The notes: a model not told the origin generated them from the letters alone. DNA of 64,000 nt from Methylococcaceae bacterium UBA975 (GCA_002292375.1 DBBV01000006.1:1-64000); one strand, 5' to 3'. Positions 44,535 to 54,702 are shown, counted from the first letter of the stretch. Made by a program: numbers and translations.

Positions 44535-45133
44535 GCGAACTTCGGATCGAATTACAAAGAATTTGTGAGTGGATTGAACCGGGCTCACGGGTGTTAGACT
44601 TAGGTTGCGGCGATGGTTCTCTATTGGAGTGGCTGCAAAAAAATCGCAATATAAGCGGCTACGGTGTGGATATCAATCCAGAGAACGTATTGAGTTGCTT
44701 GAAAAAGAAGGTAAATATAATTCAGGCCGACTTGGATGCAGGACTTACTGACTTTGAAGACGGCTCATTCGACTACGTCATCATGACTCAAGCCTTGCAA
44801 GCGTTGCAGTTTCCACACCAAACACTGGCTGAGATGGTGCGAGTAGGTCGCAAGAGTATCGTGACTTTCCCCAATTTCGGTTTATGGAAACACCGGGTTT
44901 ATCTCGCTATGAAAGGGCGTATGCCGGTGTCAAAAGCGCTGCCAGCGCAATGGTACGATACGCAAAATATTCATCTATGTACGGTCAAAGATTTCGAACA
45001 GTTTTGCAAACAAAAAGCCTTGCACATAGCGAAGCGGGATATCGTCGATTACGAACACCGTTCAGATGCTTTAATGAAGCTTTGGCCCAATTTATTTGGC
45101 GAAGTAGCGTTGTATCAAATTAATGGAAAATAA
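44531..45133 (+). CDS. metW: Methionine biosynthesis protein MetW
   Basis: A 200-residue class I SAM-methyltransferase-like protein. Motif I is VLDLGCGDGSLLEWL near residue 22; VDINPENVLSC and DYVIMTQALQAL follow. MetW partners MetX in many proteobacteria and is needed for its activity. Start GTG 44531 overlaps the metX stop. Confidence 0.93.
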   Translation: MSELRIELQRICEWIEPGSRVLDLGCGDGSLLEWLQKNRNISGYGVDINPENVLSCLKKKVNIIQADLDAGLTDFEDGSFDYVIMTQALQALQFPHQTLAEMVRVGRKSIVTFPNFGLWKHRVYLAMKGRMPVSKALPAQWYDTQNIHLCTVKDFEQFCKQKALHIAKRDIVDYEHRSDALMKLWPNLFGEVALYQINGK

Positions 45134-45134
45134 C

Positions 45135-45581
45135 ATGACACTCAAAAAATACGCTGCATTACTCCTCTTACTGTTGCCCACACTGACGGTGGCCGGCAAT
45201 GATAACGCCTATGACTTGGGCGACTACGTGGTGTATTACAATGCGTTTAGCGCAGACACCTTGCCGCCGCAAATGGCATCTGCGTACGGCATTGTAAGAA
45301 GCAAATACAAAGGTGTACTGAACCTTTCAATACAAAAAAAGCAACGCCCCGGTAGTTTTGATGACCCAGTTAGTGCAAGGGTTAAGGTGGACGCGGTTAA
45401 TTTAGCGGGACAACTCAAGGAATTAAGCCCGCGGCAAGTTATCGAAGGCAAGGCGATTTACTACATCAGCGAATTTAGAATCTCACAAAAAGAAATCATC
45501 ACCTTTAAGATTGAGCTGGTGCCTGAGGGTCAAGTAAGGCCATTAACGTTTGAGTTTAAGCGGCAGTTTTATATCGACTAA
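45135..45581 (+). CDS. DUF4426 domain-containing exported protein
   Basis: A 148-residue protein with a clear signal peptide (KKYAALLLLLLPTLTVAG) and a beta-rich domain (DLGDYVVYYNAFSADTLPPQMASAYGI). DUF4426 genes typically follow metXW in gammaproteobacteria, as here. ATG 45135 is favoured over 45123 because GGAAAA sits just upstream. It abuts the convergent ampG. Function unknown. Confidence 0.87.
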   Translation: MTLKKYAALLLLLLPTLTVAGNDNAYDLGDYVVYYNAFSADTLPPQMASAYGIVRSKYKGVLNLSIQKKQRPGSFDDPVSARVKVDAVNLAGQLKELSPRQVIEGKAIYYISEFRISQKEIITFKIELVPEGQVRPLTFEFKRQFYID

Positions 45582-46826
45582 TTAACGGTTAGCGGTGTTC
45601 CAGTTTTTAAAGCGTAATAAGATTAAAAGCCCCGGGATCGCAATCAGTGTGCACAGTAGGAAAAATCCATTCCAGCCTAAAACCTCAGCCATCCAGCCGG
45701 TAGGCGCAGAAATCAACACACGAGGCACGCCCATTAAGCTGGTGAGTAAGGCGTATTGAGTGGCGGTAAATCGCTTATCTGTTTGGCTTGCCATAAAGCC
45801 AATAAAGGCAGCAGTACCCATGCCTGCGGATAGGTTTTCAAAGGCGATAACCCCGGCAAGTGCGGGTGTGCTAGGACCAATCGCGTTTAATACAATAAAG
45901 CCAGCGGTTGACAGCGCTTGTAAAATGCCAAAGCCCCATAAAGCGCGATAGGCACCGATTTTTAAGATCAAAATACCGCCAATTAAACCGCCTGCGATCG
46001 TGGCCCAAAATCCAAATAACTTAACCACCGTGCCGATTTCGGTTTTACTAAAACCAAGGGCTAAATAAAAAGGCGTGGTCATATTGCTAGCCATCGTATC
46101 ACCAACTTTATAGAGCAAAATAAACAGTAAAATAACGACCGCTTCTCGGCGTTGAAAAAACTCGACAAAGGGGTGCACAATGGCGGTATACAGGGTTTTT
46201 GGCCGATCTAAAGCAGCGCTGGGTTCGCTAGCAAACAAGGTGGGCAGGCTAGCCAATAGCATCAGTGCTGCCATCAGTTGATAGACTGTCGAAAAACTGA
46301 CTATGTCGGCCAAAATAAGCCCGCCACCGGAAGCGACTAACATGCCTATACGATAACCATTGACATACAGCGAGGCGCCAAGACCTTGTTCGTTATCGCT
46401 GAGTGTTTCGCGACGATAGGCATCAATAACGATATCTTGCGTGGCGGAAAAGAAAGTAACCAACAACGCGGCGATAGCGACGCTAGTTGCTGATATGCCC
46501 GGTTGTTGTAGGCTAAGATAAACGAGGGCGAGTACTAAGCAGAGTTGAGCGACAAATAGCCAACCGCGACGACGGCCTAAAAAGGGCAGGGTAAACCTAT
46601 CTAATAACGGCGCCCAAACAAACTTCAAAGTATAGGGCAAGCCAGCCAGCGCAAAAAAGCCAATGGTCGTTAAGTCGACGCCTGCATCGCTCATCCAGGC
46701 CTGCAAAACTGAACCGGTTAGCAGTAACGGCAAGCCACCAGCAAAGCCCATGACCAGCGCCATAAACATGCGCGCGTTAAACACGCTTGCCCAGCTTAAG
46801 AATGCGCTATTAGGGCGTGATGTCAT
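45582..46826 (-). CDS. ampG: AmpG-family muropeptide transporter (MFS)
   Basis: A 414-residue inner-membrane permease with about 12 helices. It imports GlcNAc-anhydroMurNAc peptides for murein recycling in relatives. AmpG-like features are GFAGGLPLLLTGSVLQAWM near the N-terminus, PYTLKFVWAPLLDR, and FFSATQDIVIDAYRRE. Overlaps the xthA end by 17 bases. Also possible: a related MFS permease with another substrate. Confidence 0.85.
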   Translation of the reverse strand: MTSRPNSAFLSWASVFNARMFMALVMGFAGGLPLLLTGSVLQAWMSDAGVDLTTIGFFALAGLPYTLKFVWAPLLDRFTLPFLGRRRGWLFVAQLCLVLALVYLSLQQPGISATSVAIAALLVTFFSATQDIVIDAYRRETLSDNEQGLGASLYVNGYRIGMLVASGGGLILADIVSFSTVYQLMAALMLLASLPTLFASEPSAALDRPKTLYTAIVHPFVEFFQRREAVVILLFILLYKVGDTMASNMTTPFYLALGFSKTEIGTVVKLFGFWATIAGGLIGGILILKIGAYRALWGFGILQALSTAGFIVLNAIGPSTPALAGVIAFENLSAGMGTAAFIGFMASQTDKRFTATQYALLTSLMGVPRVLISAPTGWMAEVLGWNGFFLLCTLIAIPGLLILLRFKNWNTANR

Positions 46827-47583
46827 AATCGATGATCAACGGCGCGTGGTCAGAAAAGCGTTGGTCTTTGTAGATGGACGCATCGAGGACGGTACCTTTT
46901 AGGTTGTCAGAAATGACGTGGTAGTCGATACGCCATCCGGTGTTATTAGCCCAGGCTTGTCCACGGTTTGACCACCAGGTGTATTGTTCGGCGTCTTGGT
47001 TGACCAGACGAAAGGCATCCCCCCAGCCCTCGTCGCCAAACAGTTGATCCATCCAGGCGCGTTCTTCAGGTAAAAAACCAGAATTCTTTTGGTTGCCGCG
47101 CCAATTTTTGATATCAATTTTTTTATGCGCAATATTCCAGTCGCCACAAATAATATGCTTTTTTGAATCGGTTTGTTTTTCGCGTAAAACGGGTAACAGC
47201 CGCGCCATAAGTTCATATTTAAAATCTTGGCGTTCTTCTTTTGATGAGCCAGAAGGCATGTAAATGGACGAGACCGATAGATCGCCAAAGGTGGCTTCAA
47301 TAAAACGTCCCTCAGAATCAAAATCAGGCCAACCGAGCCCTTTGTTAACGCTATCGGGTTTTTGTTTAGAAAATAGTGCCACCCCGCTGTAGCCTTTTTT
47401 TTCTGCGGGATAGTAATAACAATGGTAGTTATTAGGGTAAAAAACATCGGCACTTAACTGGTCTTCTTGTGCTTTGATTTCTTGCAAGCAAAGCACATCA
47501 GCATCTAGCTGCTTCATCCAGTCAAAAAAGCCTTTTCTTTCGCCAGCACGGATGCCGTTGATATTAATGGAAACGATTTTCAT
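46810..47583 (-). CDS. xthA: Exodeoxyribonuclease III
   Basis: A 257-residue AP endonuclease/3' exonuclease in base excision repair. Motifs: SININGIRAGERKGF, LCLQEIKAQ (metal Glu), GYSGVALFSK, GDWNIAHKKIDIKN, and SDHAPLIIDY with catalytic Asp/His. Length is normal. It is transcribed into ampG. Confidence 0.94.
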   Translation of the reverse strand: MKIVSININGIRAGERKGFFDWMKQLDADVLCLQEIKAQEDQLSADVFYPNNYHCYYYPAEKKGYSGVALFSKQKPDSVNKGLGWPDFDSEGRFIEATFGDLSVSSIYMPSGSSKEERQDFKYELMARLLPVLREKQTDSKKHIICGDWNIAHKKIDIKNWRGNQKNSGFLPEERAWMDQLFGDEGWGDAFRLVNQDAEQYTWWSNRGQAWANNTGWRIDYHVISDNLKGTVLDASIYKDQRFSDHAPLIIDYDITP

Positions 47584-47648
47584 TGCGTTATTTTTGTTAT
47601 AAAAATGGAAGGCGTTATCATACCGAACAGCGACAGCAATGAAAGCAC

Positions 47649-47677
47649 TTGCTTAAATTTAACTTTTTTCGTATCAT
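47649..47677 (+). promoter_or_regulatory. Sigma-70 promoter of rpmE
   Basis: TTGCTT (47649-47654) and TATCAT (47672-47677) with a 17-base spacer, 47 bases before the rpmE ATG. Confidence 0.55.
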
Positions 47678-47724
47678 GCGCGACCGAGTAAGGACTCTTG
47701 AAGTCCGGTATAGACGAGAATACT

Positions 47725-47931
47725 ATGAAACAAGATACACACCCTGAATATAATGAAGTTTCTGTTAGCTGTAGTTGTGGTAACAGTTTCAAAGCAAAAT
47801 CAACCTTAAGCAAGGACGAGCTGTTAATTGAGTCTTGTTCTTCGTGCCACCCGTTTTACACGGGCAAGCAACGTATGATTGATACAGCTGGCCGAGTGGA
47901 TAAATTTAATAAGCGCTACCAACGCGGTTAA
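47725..47931 (+). CDS. rpmE: 50S ribosomal protein L31
   Basis: A 68-residue zinc-binding (C+) L31. Zinc ligands are Cys16 and Cys18 (SCSCGN) and Cys38 and Cys41 (SCSSCHPFYTG). The C-terminus GRVDKFNKRYQRG is typical. ATG 47725 gives the normal N-terminus; the frame upstream is not used. Followed by a strong terminator. Confidence 0.95.
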   Translation: MKQDTHPEYNEVSVSCSCGNSFKAKSTLSKDELLIESCSSCHPFYTGKQRMIDTAGRVDKFNKRYQRG

Positions 47932-47960
47932 ATTAAGCGTTAGTCCAATAAGCTTATATA

Positions 47961-47990
47961 AAAAAGCCACCGTTTCGGTGGCTTTTTTTT
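47961..47990 (+). terminator. rpmE terminator
   Basis: Perfect 12-base stem AAAAAGCCACCG / CGGTGGCTTTTT around TTT, extended by T's. Confidence 0.92.
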
Positions 47991-48039
47991 TGCTGCTGGC
48001 ACTAGAATACGACGAACTAATTAGATCGGGTGTTAACGT

Positions 48040-49494
48040 ATGAATAAATTAACGTACCTTGGGTTGTTGATTGTTTGGTTGCTCAGCGCCTGTGCGGTAA
48101 ACCCCGCAACCGGCGGGCGTGACTTTGTGTTGATGTCTGAAAATGAAGAGCTAGCGCTTGGGCGTCAATACAGTCAACAAGTGATGAAGCAATACCGCGC
48201 TTATGATAATGCGTCGTTGCAACAATACGTTCAAGCGATCGGAGAGAAGGTGGCCCGCGTCAGCCATCGGAAAAATCTGTTTTATCGTTTTACTTTATTG
48301 GATAGCACAGAAGTAAATGCATTTGCTCTGCCAGGTGGCTATATCTACATCACGCGCGGGCTGTTAATTTATCTAAACAGCGAGGCAGAGCTGGCAGCGG
48401 TGCTGGGGCACGAACTTGGGCATGTAACCGCCCGGCACTCGGTAAGGCAGCATGGTTTGTCTACAGCAGGTAATGTGCTAGGGAGTATTATTGCGGCAAC
48501 ATCGGGGGTGCAAGGTGTCGGGCAATTAACAAATTTATTAAGTACCGGTATAGTCCGTGGTTACGGCAGAGAGCACGAACTAGAGGCTGATGGTTTGGGT
48601 GTTGAATACCTACTTAAAGCGGGTTACCCCGCATTGGCGATGCAAGAGGTTATAACGACGCTTAAGAACCAAGAATTGTTCGATAAAAAGTTGGCGCAAG
48701 AACAGGGCCGTGAGCCACGTGTTTATCATGGTGTTTTTTCGACCCACCCTGACAATGATACGCGTTTACAGCAGGTATTGTCCGCTGCTCAACGAGGTGT
48801 TAAGCCAGCAGGAAGCAAGCCATCAAAGGACGATGTGTTTCTAAAAAAATTAGTGGGAATAACCTTTGGTGACAGTGAAAAGGACGGCATAACGCGCGGT
48901 AGCAGTTTCTATCATGCTGAGTTAAATATTAAGATCAAATTCCCCGATAACTGGCTGATAAACAACCACGCAAATTCTATTTCGGCTTCTGCCCCGGCTA
49001 ATGAGGCGTATTTGCAATGGGCAGTACAAGATTTGAACCGAAAGATAACGCCAAAAGAGTTTTTGCAAACCAGGTTAGGGTTGACCGACGCAATAAGTGA
49101 AGAAAGTTTGTCAGTGGGTCCTTTCTCTGGATATGCCATGGTTGTAGACGGTAAAACGCCTTATGGCAAAGGGCTGTTGCGTGCAGCTGTTTTATATGAT
49201 GGCGCGAGGGCGTACCTGTTTTTTGCAGCGGCGAAAGAAAAGGCGGGGTTTAAAAAGTTTGATCGAGATTTTATGGCGAGTTTAAAAAGTTTGTCTAGGT
49301 TGACGCCACAGGATAGGCGTGTTGCAAAAGAGCTGACGATTCAGCTTGAAAAAGCTCAGCGCAATACCAATGTGGCGGCCTTGGCTAAAAGTTCGCCAAT
49401 TACACACCACGCTGAAGACCAGATACGGCTGTTAAATGGCCTTTTCCCATCAGCAGAGCCTAAATCAGGTGACCTAATCAAGATAGTCCGTTAG
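48040..49494 (+). CDS. M48-family zinc metalloprotease lipoprotein
   Basis: A 484-residue envelope protease. The signal peptide ends in the lipobox LLSAC (lipidated Cys near residue 18), with VNPATGGRDFVLMSENEELALGRQ after it, common in this family. The zinc motif is LGHELGHVTARH near residue 127 and the third ligand region is HELEADGLGVEYL. A C-terminal domain of about 200 residues (from FPDNWLI) has no clear assignment. Related to BepA/YfgC-type quality-control proteases but lacks obvious TPR repeats. Confidence 0.88.
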   Translation: MNKLTYLGLLIVWLLSACAVNPATGGRDFVLMSENEELALGRQYSQQVMKQYRAYDNASLQQYVQAIGEKVARVSHRKNLFYRFTLLDSTEVNAFALPGGYIYITRGLLIYLNSEAELAAVLGHELGHVTARHSVRQHGLSTAGNVLGSIIAATSGVQGVGQLTNLLSTGIVRGYGREHELEADGLGVEYLLKAGYPALAMQEVITTLKNQELFDKKLAQEQGREPRVYHGVFSTHPDNDTRLQQVLSAAQRGVKPAGSKPSKDDVFLKKLVGITFGDSEKDGITRGSSFYHAELNIKIKFPDNWLINNHANSISASAPANEAYLQWAVQDLNRKITPKEFLQTRLGLTDAISEESLSVGPFSGYAMVVDGKTPYGKGLLRAAVLYDGARAYLFFAAAKEKAGFKKFDRDFMASLKSLSRLTPQDRRVAKELTIQLEKAQRNTNVAALAKSSPITHHAEDQIRLLNGLFPSAEPKSGDLIKIVR

Positions 49495-49581
49495 AATTAC
49501 CGGTCAATTTTAGAATAACTAACCGCTGTACTGATCACTGGGTGCGGCGCGTTCGAATGAAGCCTAAGTAAGGAGCTAGAG

Positions 49582-50874
49582 ATGTCTTTGAAAAATTTAA
49601 CGCTAACCGATAACGAAACAGGGAAAAGCATGGAACTGCCCCTATTGAAGGGCACCCTCGGCAACCCTACTATTGATGTTAAGGGGATCCCCGGTCAGTT
49701 AGGCTATTTTACGCATGACCCAAGTTTTGGTACGACGGCGAGCTGCGAAAGCAGAATCACGTTTATTGATGGCGACAAAGGCATTCTTTTGCACCGCGGT
49801 TACCCGATAGAACAGTTGGCGGAAAAGAGTAACTATCTAGAAACGGCCTATTTGCTGATACACGGTGAGTTACCAAATAAAGAACAATATGACGAATTTA
49901 GTACCGTTATTCGTCGGCACACGATGATTAACGAGTCATTAAAAACATTTTTTGGCGGTTTTCGTCATGATGCGCACCCGATGTCAATGATGATGGGTGT
50001 TGTGGGTTCATTGGCGGCTTTCTATCATGAAGGCCTGAATATGAATGATGAAGAGCATTTAATGATTTCTGCTCATCGACTGATTTCAAAACTACCAACA
50101 ATCGCCGCAGCTTGTTATAAGCACTCTATTGGCGAGCCGATTGTTTATCCCCGTAATGACTTAGAGTATTGTGAGAACCTGCTCTACATGATGTTTTCTG
50201 TACCGTGTGAAGAGTATGTTGTTAGCCCAGTTGCAGCTAAGGCATTAAACTTACTGTTCATATTGCATGCAGACCACGAACAAAATGCCAGTACATCAAC
50301 GGTTAGATTGGTTGGCAGTACGGGAGCAAACCCGTTTGCTTGTATCTCGGCGGGAATTGCCGCGTTGTGGGGCCCTGCGCATGGGGGTGCAAACGAGGGT
50401 GTATTAAAAATGCTTGAGGAAATTGGCAGCGTAGAGAATATCCCCAAGTTTATCGAAAAAGCTAAAGATAAAAATGACCCATTTAGATTGATGGGTTTTG
50501 GTCACCGCGTGTATAAAAACTTTGACCCTAGAGCGACCATTATTAGGGAGGTTTGTTATCAGGTATTAGAAGAAACCGGCATTAAAGATCCGATGTTTGG
50601 CTTGGCCATGAAGCTAGAAGAAGTTGCGCTGAAAGATGAGTATTTTGTTGAGCGTAAGTTGTACCCTAACGTCGATTTTTATTCGGGTGTTATTTACAAG
50701 GCGCTTGGGATACCTGTGAGTATGTTTACAGTAATGTTTGCCTTGGCCAGGACTTCTGGCTGGGTGTCGCATTGGTTAGAAATGATGGCCGATCCAGACG
50801 GAAGAATTGGCCGCCCTCGCCAACTTTATATGGGCGAGTTAGAGCGGGATTATGTGCCGCTAGAAAAACGTTAA
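49582..50874 (+). CDS. gltA: Citrate synthase
   Basis: A 430-residue type II citrate synthase, entry step of the TCA cycle. Catalytic blocks are HADHEQNASTSTVRLVGS, GPAHGGANEGVLKML and FGHRVYKNFDPRA. The C-terminus ISWVSHWLEM-type segment and RPRQLYMGE are standard. An AAGGAG site precedes ATG 49582. Confidence 0.96.
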   Translation: MSLKNLTLTDNETGKSMELPLLKGTLGNPTIDVKGIPGQLGYFTHDPSFGTTASCESRITFIDGDKGILLHRGYPIEQLAEKSNYLETAYLLIHGELPNKEQYDEFSTVIRRHTMINESLKTFFGGFRHDAHPMSMMMGVVGSLAAFYHEGLNMNDEEHLMISAHRLISKLPTIAAACYKHSIGEPIVYPRNDLEYCENLLYMMFSVPCEEYVVSPVAAKALNLLFILHADHEQNASTSTVRLVGSTGANPFACISAGIAALWGPAHGGANEGVLKMLEEIGSVENIPKFIEKAKDKNDPFRLMGFGHRVYKNFDPRATIIREVCYQVLEETGIKDPMFGLAMKLEEVALKDEYFVERKLYPNVDFYSGVIYKALGIPVSMFTVMFALARTSGWVSHWLEMMADPDGRIGRPRQLYMGELERDYVPLEKR

Positions 50875-50877
50875 AAT

Positions 50878-50908
50878 AAAAAAACGCGGCTAAAAGCCGC
50901 GTTTTTTT
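50878..50908 (+). terminator. Bidirectional terminator between gltA and ponA
   Basis: Perfect stem AAAAAAACGCGGC / GCCGCGTTTTTTT with a 5-base loop; A- and T-runs on both sides allow it to end gltA (plus) and ponA (minus). Confidence 0.92.
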
Positions 50909-50927
50909 ATGAAAGACTAACGTTAAA

Positions 50928-53390
50928 CTAAAACAGCTCTTCTATCGTTTGTTGCGGGCCGGCTTGAATTGATGTGGGCGCGGGGTTTGCGGCTTCTATA
51001 GAGGCTAAATTTTCTTCCCGGAAATACTCAATAATGGCGTCCGGGTTTGCTGGATCAGCCTTAAATCCGCTGTTAGGGTCTATCAGCATGCCAACAATAC
51101 CGTCGGGCTGTGATAATTCAATATTAGGTGTGCCCCTGAGGGCTTCCGCCATAAAGTCCATCCAGATGGGTAGAGCGGCTTTGCCGCCCGTTTCCCTGCT
51201 ACCCAGTGGTTTAGTGTTATCAAACCCAACCCAAGATACAGCCACCAGCGATGGGTTGAAGCCATTGAACCAAGCGTCCTTTTGGTCGTTAGTAGTACCA
51301 GTCTTACCGGCCAAGTCGCTTCGTCCAAGGCTGAGTGCGCGTCGCCCGGTACCGCGTTTTACAACGTCTCTAAGTAGTGAATTAATAATAAAGTTTAATT
51401 GGGGAGAAATAATAGCCTTGGCCTTTGTTTCAGGTTCTGTGGCGTCGAGACTCGCGGTAGTTGCTAATGGGTCACTTTCAATTAAAGCATAGCTTTGTAT
51501 AGCGGGCGCAGAGGTGGGCTTGTTTTGTGAAGGGGCGACAAGTGGGCTAGCTCGGAACAATACCTCACCGGAGTATGATAGTACCTTGTCTATAAAAAAA
51601 GGGTTAACACGAAAGCCACCATTGGCAAAAACAGAGTATGCCGCTGCCATTTGGTAGGGGTTTGAGCTACCGCTACCCAATGATAATGAGAGGTTTTTTG
51701 GTAAATCTGCAGCTTCAAAGCCGAATTGAACGGCGAAATTTCGTACATAGTTCACACCAACGTCCCGCAGTATTCTGATAGACACGAGGTTTCTAGAGTG
51801 GGTTAATGCCTCTCTTAGGCGGGTTGGGCCAAAAAATTTACCGCTGTAGTTTTCAGGCCGCCATTGCTGTTCAAGCCCCGCGTCGTCAAAGACCACTGGT
51901 GCGTCATTAATTAAGGTGGCGGCGGTGTAACCTTTAGCTAGTGCAGCCGAATACAAAAAAGGCTTAAAGCCTGAGCCTGGCTGACGCTTGGCTTGATAGG
52001 CCAGGTTGAACTTACTGGCGGAAAAGGCATAGCCACCTACTAAAGCGGTTAGTGCGCCGTTGGTAGGGTTTATGGCAACTAAGGAGCCAGACACACTGGG
52101 GACTTGGGCGAGCTCAAAAGTGGTTTCACCCGGTTTTTGGCGTATCCGTATAATATCCCCCGGCGAAAGGATGTCAGCGGCTTGTTTAGGTTCTTTGCCT
52201 TGCCTGTTTTCATTTATGTAAGGCCACGCCCATTTTAGATCGCCCCATGCAATATCAATGGCATGATCATTTTTGTTCAACACGGTGATGCTTTTTTCGG
52301 CCAGAGAAATAACGACAGCGGGGATTGTTTCGCCTATATTTTCATAGTTGGCTAAGAGCGTCGACCCGAGGGGGTTACTGCCTGCATTAGACAAATCGAT
52401 GTGGTCCAGCACGCCGCGATAGCCGTGCCGTTTGTCATATTGATGCAGCCCATTACGGACGGCGTCGGTAGCCGCTTTTTGGTGGCGAGCGTTAATTGTG
52501 GTGTAGACTTGCATACCCGTGGTATAGGTGTCCTCGCCAAATTTTTTATACAATTCGTCGCGCACCATCTCAGCCACGTAAGACGCTTCTAATTCATTGC
52601 TGGCGGCTCGAAGGTTTGCTGTAATAGGTTCGGCAAGAGCCTTTTCGAGTTGGTCTTGACTAATGTAGTTCAGATCATAGAGTCTATGAAGAACATAGTT
52701 GCGTCTGACAGTAGCCCGTTCGGGGTTGGTAATAGGGTTAAAAGCGGACGGCGCTTTGGGTAGGCCTGCGATCATCGCTTGTTGTGCTAATGTTAACTCA
52801 GCGAGCTTTTTTCCGTAATAGACATCAGCGGCGGCGGCAATGCCGTATGAGCGGTGGCCAAGATAAATTTTGTTGAGATAGAGGGATAAGATCTCTTGTT
52901 TGCTGAGCTGCTGCTCGATCACAAATGACAACAAAATCTCTCGAATTTTGCGCAGGTAAGTTTTTTCATTGCTAAGAAAAAAATTGCGGGCTACTTGCAT
53001 TGTGATGGTGCTGCCGCCTTGTTTTTTCTTACCTGTCAGTATCAGCTGGGTTGCGGCGCGCATCAGTCCCATAAAGTCAACACCGCTGTGGTTGAAAAAG
53101 TCTTTATCTTCAGCAGCCAAAAAAGCGTTAACTTGAAGGGTCGGTATCTCAGTGTAAGAAATGGGGATGCGTTTTTTCTCACCAAATTTTGCTATCAAAA
53201 GACCGTCTTCACTAAAAACGCTCAACGGGGTTTGAAATTGAATGTTCGTTAGGGACTGAGTGTCAGGCAATTCAGGGATGATGACAAATTTGATGTAGCC
53301 AGCGATTGCTGCGGCTACTAGTAGGCCAAATACGAAAGCAAACTTGAAAATGGAAAAAATAATGCGTTTAAATTGATGTCGTTGAGTCAT
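50928..53390 (-). CDS. ponA: Penicillin-binding protein 1A
   Basis: An 820-residue bifunctional murein synthase. N-terminal membrane anchor (residues 12-34); glycosyltransferase 51 domain with AAEDKDFFNHSGVDFMGLMRA and GGSTITMQVARNFFL; transpeptidase with SxxK in QPGSGFKPF, SxN in HSRNLVS and KTG in AGKTGTTND. The insertion between domains resembles the OB-like domain of PBP1A. Divergent from pilM, the standard gammaproteobacterial arrangement. Confidence 0.96.
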   Translation of the reverse strand: MTQRHQFKRIIFSIFKFAFVFGLLVAAAIAGYIKFVIIPELPDTQSLTNIQFQTPLSVFSEDGLLIAKFGEKKRIPISYTEIPTLQVNAFLAAEDKDFFNHSGVDFMGLMRAATQLILTGKKKQGGSTITMQVARNFFLSNEKTYLRKIREILLSFVIEQQLSKQEILSLYLNKIYLGHRSYGIAAAADVYYGKKLAELTLAQQAMIAGLPKAPSAFNPITNPERATVRRNYVLHRLYDLNYISQDQLEKALAEPITANLRAASNELEASYVAEMVRDELYKKFGEDTYTTGMQVYTTINARHQKAATDAVRNGLHQYDKRHGYRGVLDHIDLSNAGSNPLGSTLLANYENIGETIPAVVISLAEKSITVLNKNDHAIDIAWGDLKWAWPYINENRQGKEPKQAADILSPGDIIRIRQKPGETTFELAQVPSVSGSLVAINPTNGALTALVGGYAFSASKFNLAYQAKRQPGSGFKPFLYSAALAKGYTAATLINDAPVVFDDAGLEQQWRPENYSGKFFGPTRLREALTHSRNLVSIRILRDVGVNYVRNFAVQFGFEAADLPKNLSLSLGSGSSNPYQMAAAYSVFANGGFRVNPFFIDKVLSYSGEVLFRASPLVAPSQNKPTSAPAIQSYALIESDPLATTASLDATEPETKAKAIISPQLNFIINSLLRDVVKRGTGRRALSLGRSDLAGKTGTTNDQKDAWFNGFNPSLVAVSWVGFDNTKPLGSRETGGKAALPIWMDFMAEALRGTPNIELSQPDGIVGMLIDPNSGFKADPANPDAIIEYFREENLASIEAANPAPTSIQAGPQQTIEELF

Positions 53391-53644
53391 ACCACGGCGA
53401 ATTGAGGTTGTTTAGAATTGGCACTTATAGGGCTATTGTATTAGTATTGTGAAAGGAATCACATTAACAGGGACTGAATTAATTAATTATAATAAAAAGC
53501 ACACAATCAATAAAACTAAAGCTATACTCTAACTAAATGAGCTTAGTCTTTGATTTTATACTTGATTTGGCCTTAATATAGTACTTGAATTCTGAACGCT
53601 TACGTTCTAACCATAAGAGAAAAAAAGAAAAAGGAAAAAAAAGG

Positions 53645-54702
53645 ATGTCTTTTTTCAAGCGCAAAGTCCCCAACGTATTGGGCATAGATATTAGTACATC
53701 AGCTGTAAAGCTAATAGAGCTTAGCCGGCAGGGTACGCGGTATCGGGTGGAAAGCTATGCTGTTGCTGCCTTGCCTGAGAATGCGGTGATTGACAATAAT
53801 TTTGCTGATATCGATGTGATTGGGCAAACTGTTCGCACAGTGCTTGAACGGTCAGGAACAAAGTTAAAGCAAGCTGCGGTGTCTGTTTCAGGCTCTGCCG
53901 TTATTACCAAAATCGTGACGATTCCGGTGCCCTCTAATGATGAAGAGCTTGAGGCGCAAGTTGAACTAGTTGCCGATCAATATATCCCGTATGCACTAGA
54001 CGAAGTCAATCTTGACTACAGTGTTATAGGACCTAATGAAAAAAACAAAGGCATGGTCGATGTGCAGTTGGCCGCTTCTAGGCGAGAAAACATTGATGAT
54101 AGGGTGGCGGTTTTAGAGCTGGCTGGTTTAAAAGCTAAAATAGTCGATGTGGAAGCGTACGCGCTAGAAAATGCCTACGGCCTTTTGCAAAATGCCTTGC
54201 CGGATTATGGGCCGGATGCAACTATCGCCATCGCCGACACCGGATCTACGATCACAACCTTGAATATATTGCACAAAAATAAAGTTATTTAAGGGAGCAG
54301 GGTTTTGGCGGTAAGCAGTTGACGGAAGAGATTCAACGACGCTATGGACTAACATATGAAGAAGCGGGCATGGCAAAAAAGCACGGTGGTTTACCTGATA
54401 GTTATATAACTGATGTCTTGGATCCATTTAAGGACGTGATGTGCCAACAAATAGGACGTTCTTTACAGTTTTTCTTTTCTTCCAGTTCTCAGCATAGTGT
54501 GGATCAGATTATACTTTCAGGCGGCACCTCGTCTTTGCCCGGCATTGATGCGCTTTTAGAAGAGAAACTGGGTACCCCAACAGCTATAGCTAACCCTTTT
54601 TCTCAAATGACTTTGGCAGCAAAAATTAAAGCACAAGCGTTAAGTAACGATGCGCCGGCTATGATGATTGCTACAGGGCTTGCGCTAAGGAGTTTTGATT
54701 AA
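53645..54702 (+). pseudogene. pilM: Type IV pilus assembly protein PilM, split by a frameshift
   Basis: PilM is an actin-like cytoplasmic protein that binds PilN and links the pilus motor to the alignment complex. The first part (from ATG 53645, AAAGG site) has VLGIDISTSAVKLIELS and runs to TITTLNILHKNKVI, then hits TAA at 54290-54292. The second part continues in the -1 frame with REQGFGGKQLTEEIQRRYGL and reaches the normal C-terminus (ILSGGTSSLPGIDALL). The frames overlap only at 54283-54292, so a single missing base there (for example one T in the TTT run) would restore one protein of about 352 residues. Real mutation or sequence error cannot be told apart here. Confidence 0.88.

Noticed and set aside
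46899..47453. 184-codon minus-strand frame inside xthA
   Set aside because: Alternative frame of a clearly conserved exonuclease III gene; composition is unlike a real protein.
50974..51492. 172-codon plus-strand open frame opposite ponA
   Set aside because: Antisense shadow of the PBP1A transpeptidase domain; no ribosome site and no recognisable domain.
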